Notes under the pieces: generated by a model | The model's input: the letters and a program-made list of their open reading frames with translations, nothing else | What the model was told of the DNA's origin: nothing | Databases searched by the model: none | Part shown: positions 34,049 to 34,296 of the stretch, piece by piece | Layout of the letters: each line of letters opens with the position of its first letter | How positions within the stretch are numbered: the first letter of the stretch is position 1 | Program-made: the position numbers and the translations under genes | From: Nephromyces sp. MM_2019 | Lineage: Eukaryota; Apicomplexa; Aconoidasida; Nephromycida | Length of the DNA: 34,296 nucleotides | Assembly (NCBI GenBank): GCA_015657535.1 | Contig: JADHZB010000306.1 | Span: 2,412-36,707, forward strand | Reading direction: 5' to 3'

Positions 34049-34296
34049 CTAATTTTATTCATTTGATATATAAAGGGAGAAGAAATGATATAATATTAAT
34101 ATAAGAATTATATTTTCAATTAGTATATATATATAAATAATGTGTGTGTAAATATTTATAAAGTTCAGTCAAAATAAGTATATATATATATGTGTGTGAA
34201 TGTGTAGAGTTAAGATAAAATGACATATAAAAGTATATATTTGAAAATGTGTACTTTTGTATGGGTATAGAATATATATATATATATATATATATA
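34049..34296 (-). other. AlaRS intron running off the window
   Basis: Non-coding AT-rich DNA with TG tracts at 34139-34150 and 34190-34206 and a terminal AT run at 34272-34296. The 5' splice site is outside the window. Confidence 0.75.
34272..34296. repeat. AT dinucleotide run at the window edge
   Basis: Alternating A and T through the last 25 bases; its true length is unknown. Confidence 0.85.

Overview
This window looks like nuclear DNA from an apicomplexan protist. The evidence is an ApiAP2-type DNA-binding domain, a secreted cysteine-rich protein of the oocyst-wall (COWP) type, short spliceosomal GT-AG introns, eukaryotic cytosolic ribosomal proteins and very AT-rich intergenic DNA. A galactokinase and a COWP-like gene point away from Plasmodium and piroplasms, towards a coccidian, marosporidan, gregarine or Cryptosporidium-like lineage. 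That placement is inference; no species is claimed. I saw no tRNA, rRNA, transposon or CRISPR array.

Layout. Minus strand, 1-21.4 kb: seryl-tRNA synthetase (one exon), a five-exon GALK2-like galactokinase, a two-exon COWP-like wall protein, and a three-exon 1389-residue protein joining an ING-type PHD finger to a C-terminal AP2 domain. Minus strand, 25-29.2 kb: ribosomal proteins uL2 (RPL8) and uL11 (RPL12), three exons each. Plus strand, 30.8-33.1 kb: an RFT1-family ER membrane protein, two exons. Minus strand, 33.8 kb to the window edge: the last exon of alanyl-tRNA synthetase. Exon joins were chosen from reading phase, GT/AG sites and continuity with family sequences. They restore family-like proteins, and the RPL12 model has the same 165 residues as human RPL12.

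Long intergenic stretches (0.7-4.7 kb) separate the genes. From 1 to about 24 kb these stretches, several introns and even coding exons are full of TG/CA dinucleotide tracts and minisatellites (periods 47, 25, 22 and 18 bp). Inside minus-strand genes the tracts always read CA on the sense strand, so they appear as Thr-His runs in the proteins. From about 24 to 34 kb these tracts nearly vanish and the DNA is plain AT-rich.

The genes do not form one pathway. Four serve cytosolic translation (SerRS, AlaRS, uL2, uL11). Three touch the secretory or sugar side of the cell (galactokinase, RFT1, the wall protein). One is a likely chromatin-reading transcription regulator. The most novel object is the PHD-AP2 fusion: the last two zinc ligands of its PHD finger are encoded on the same exon as the AP2 domain.
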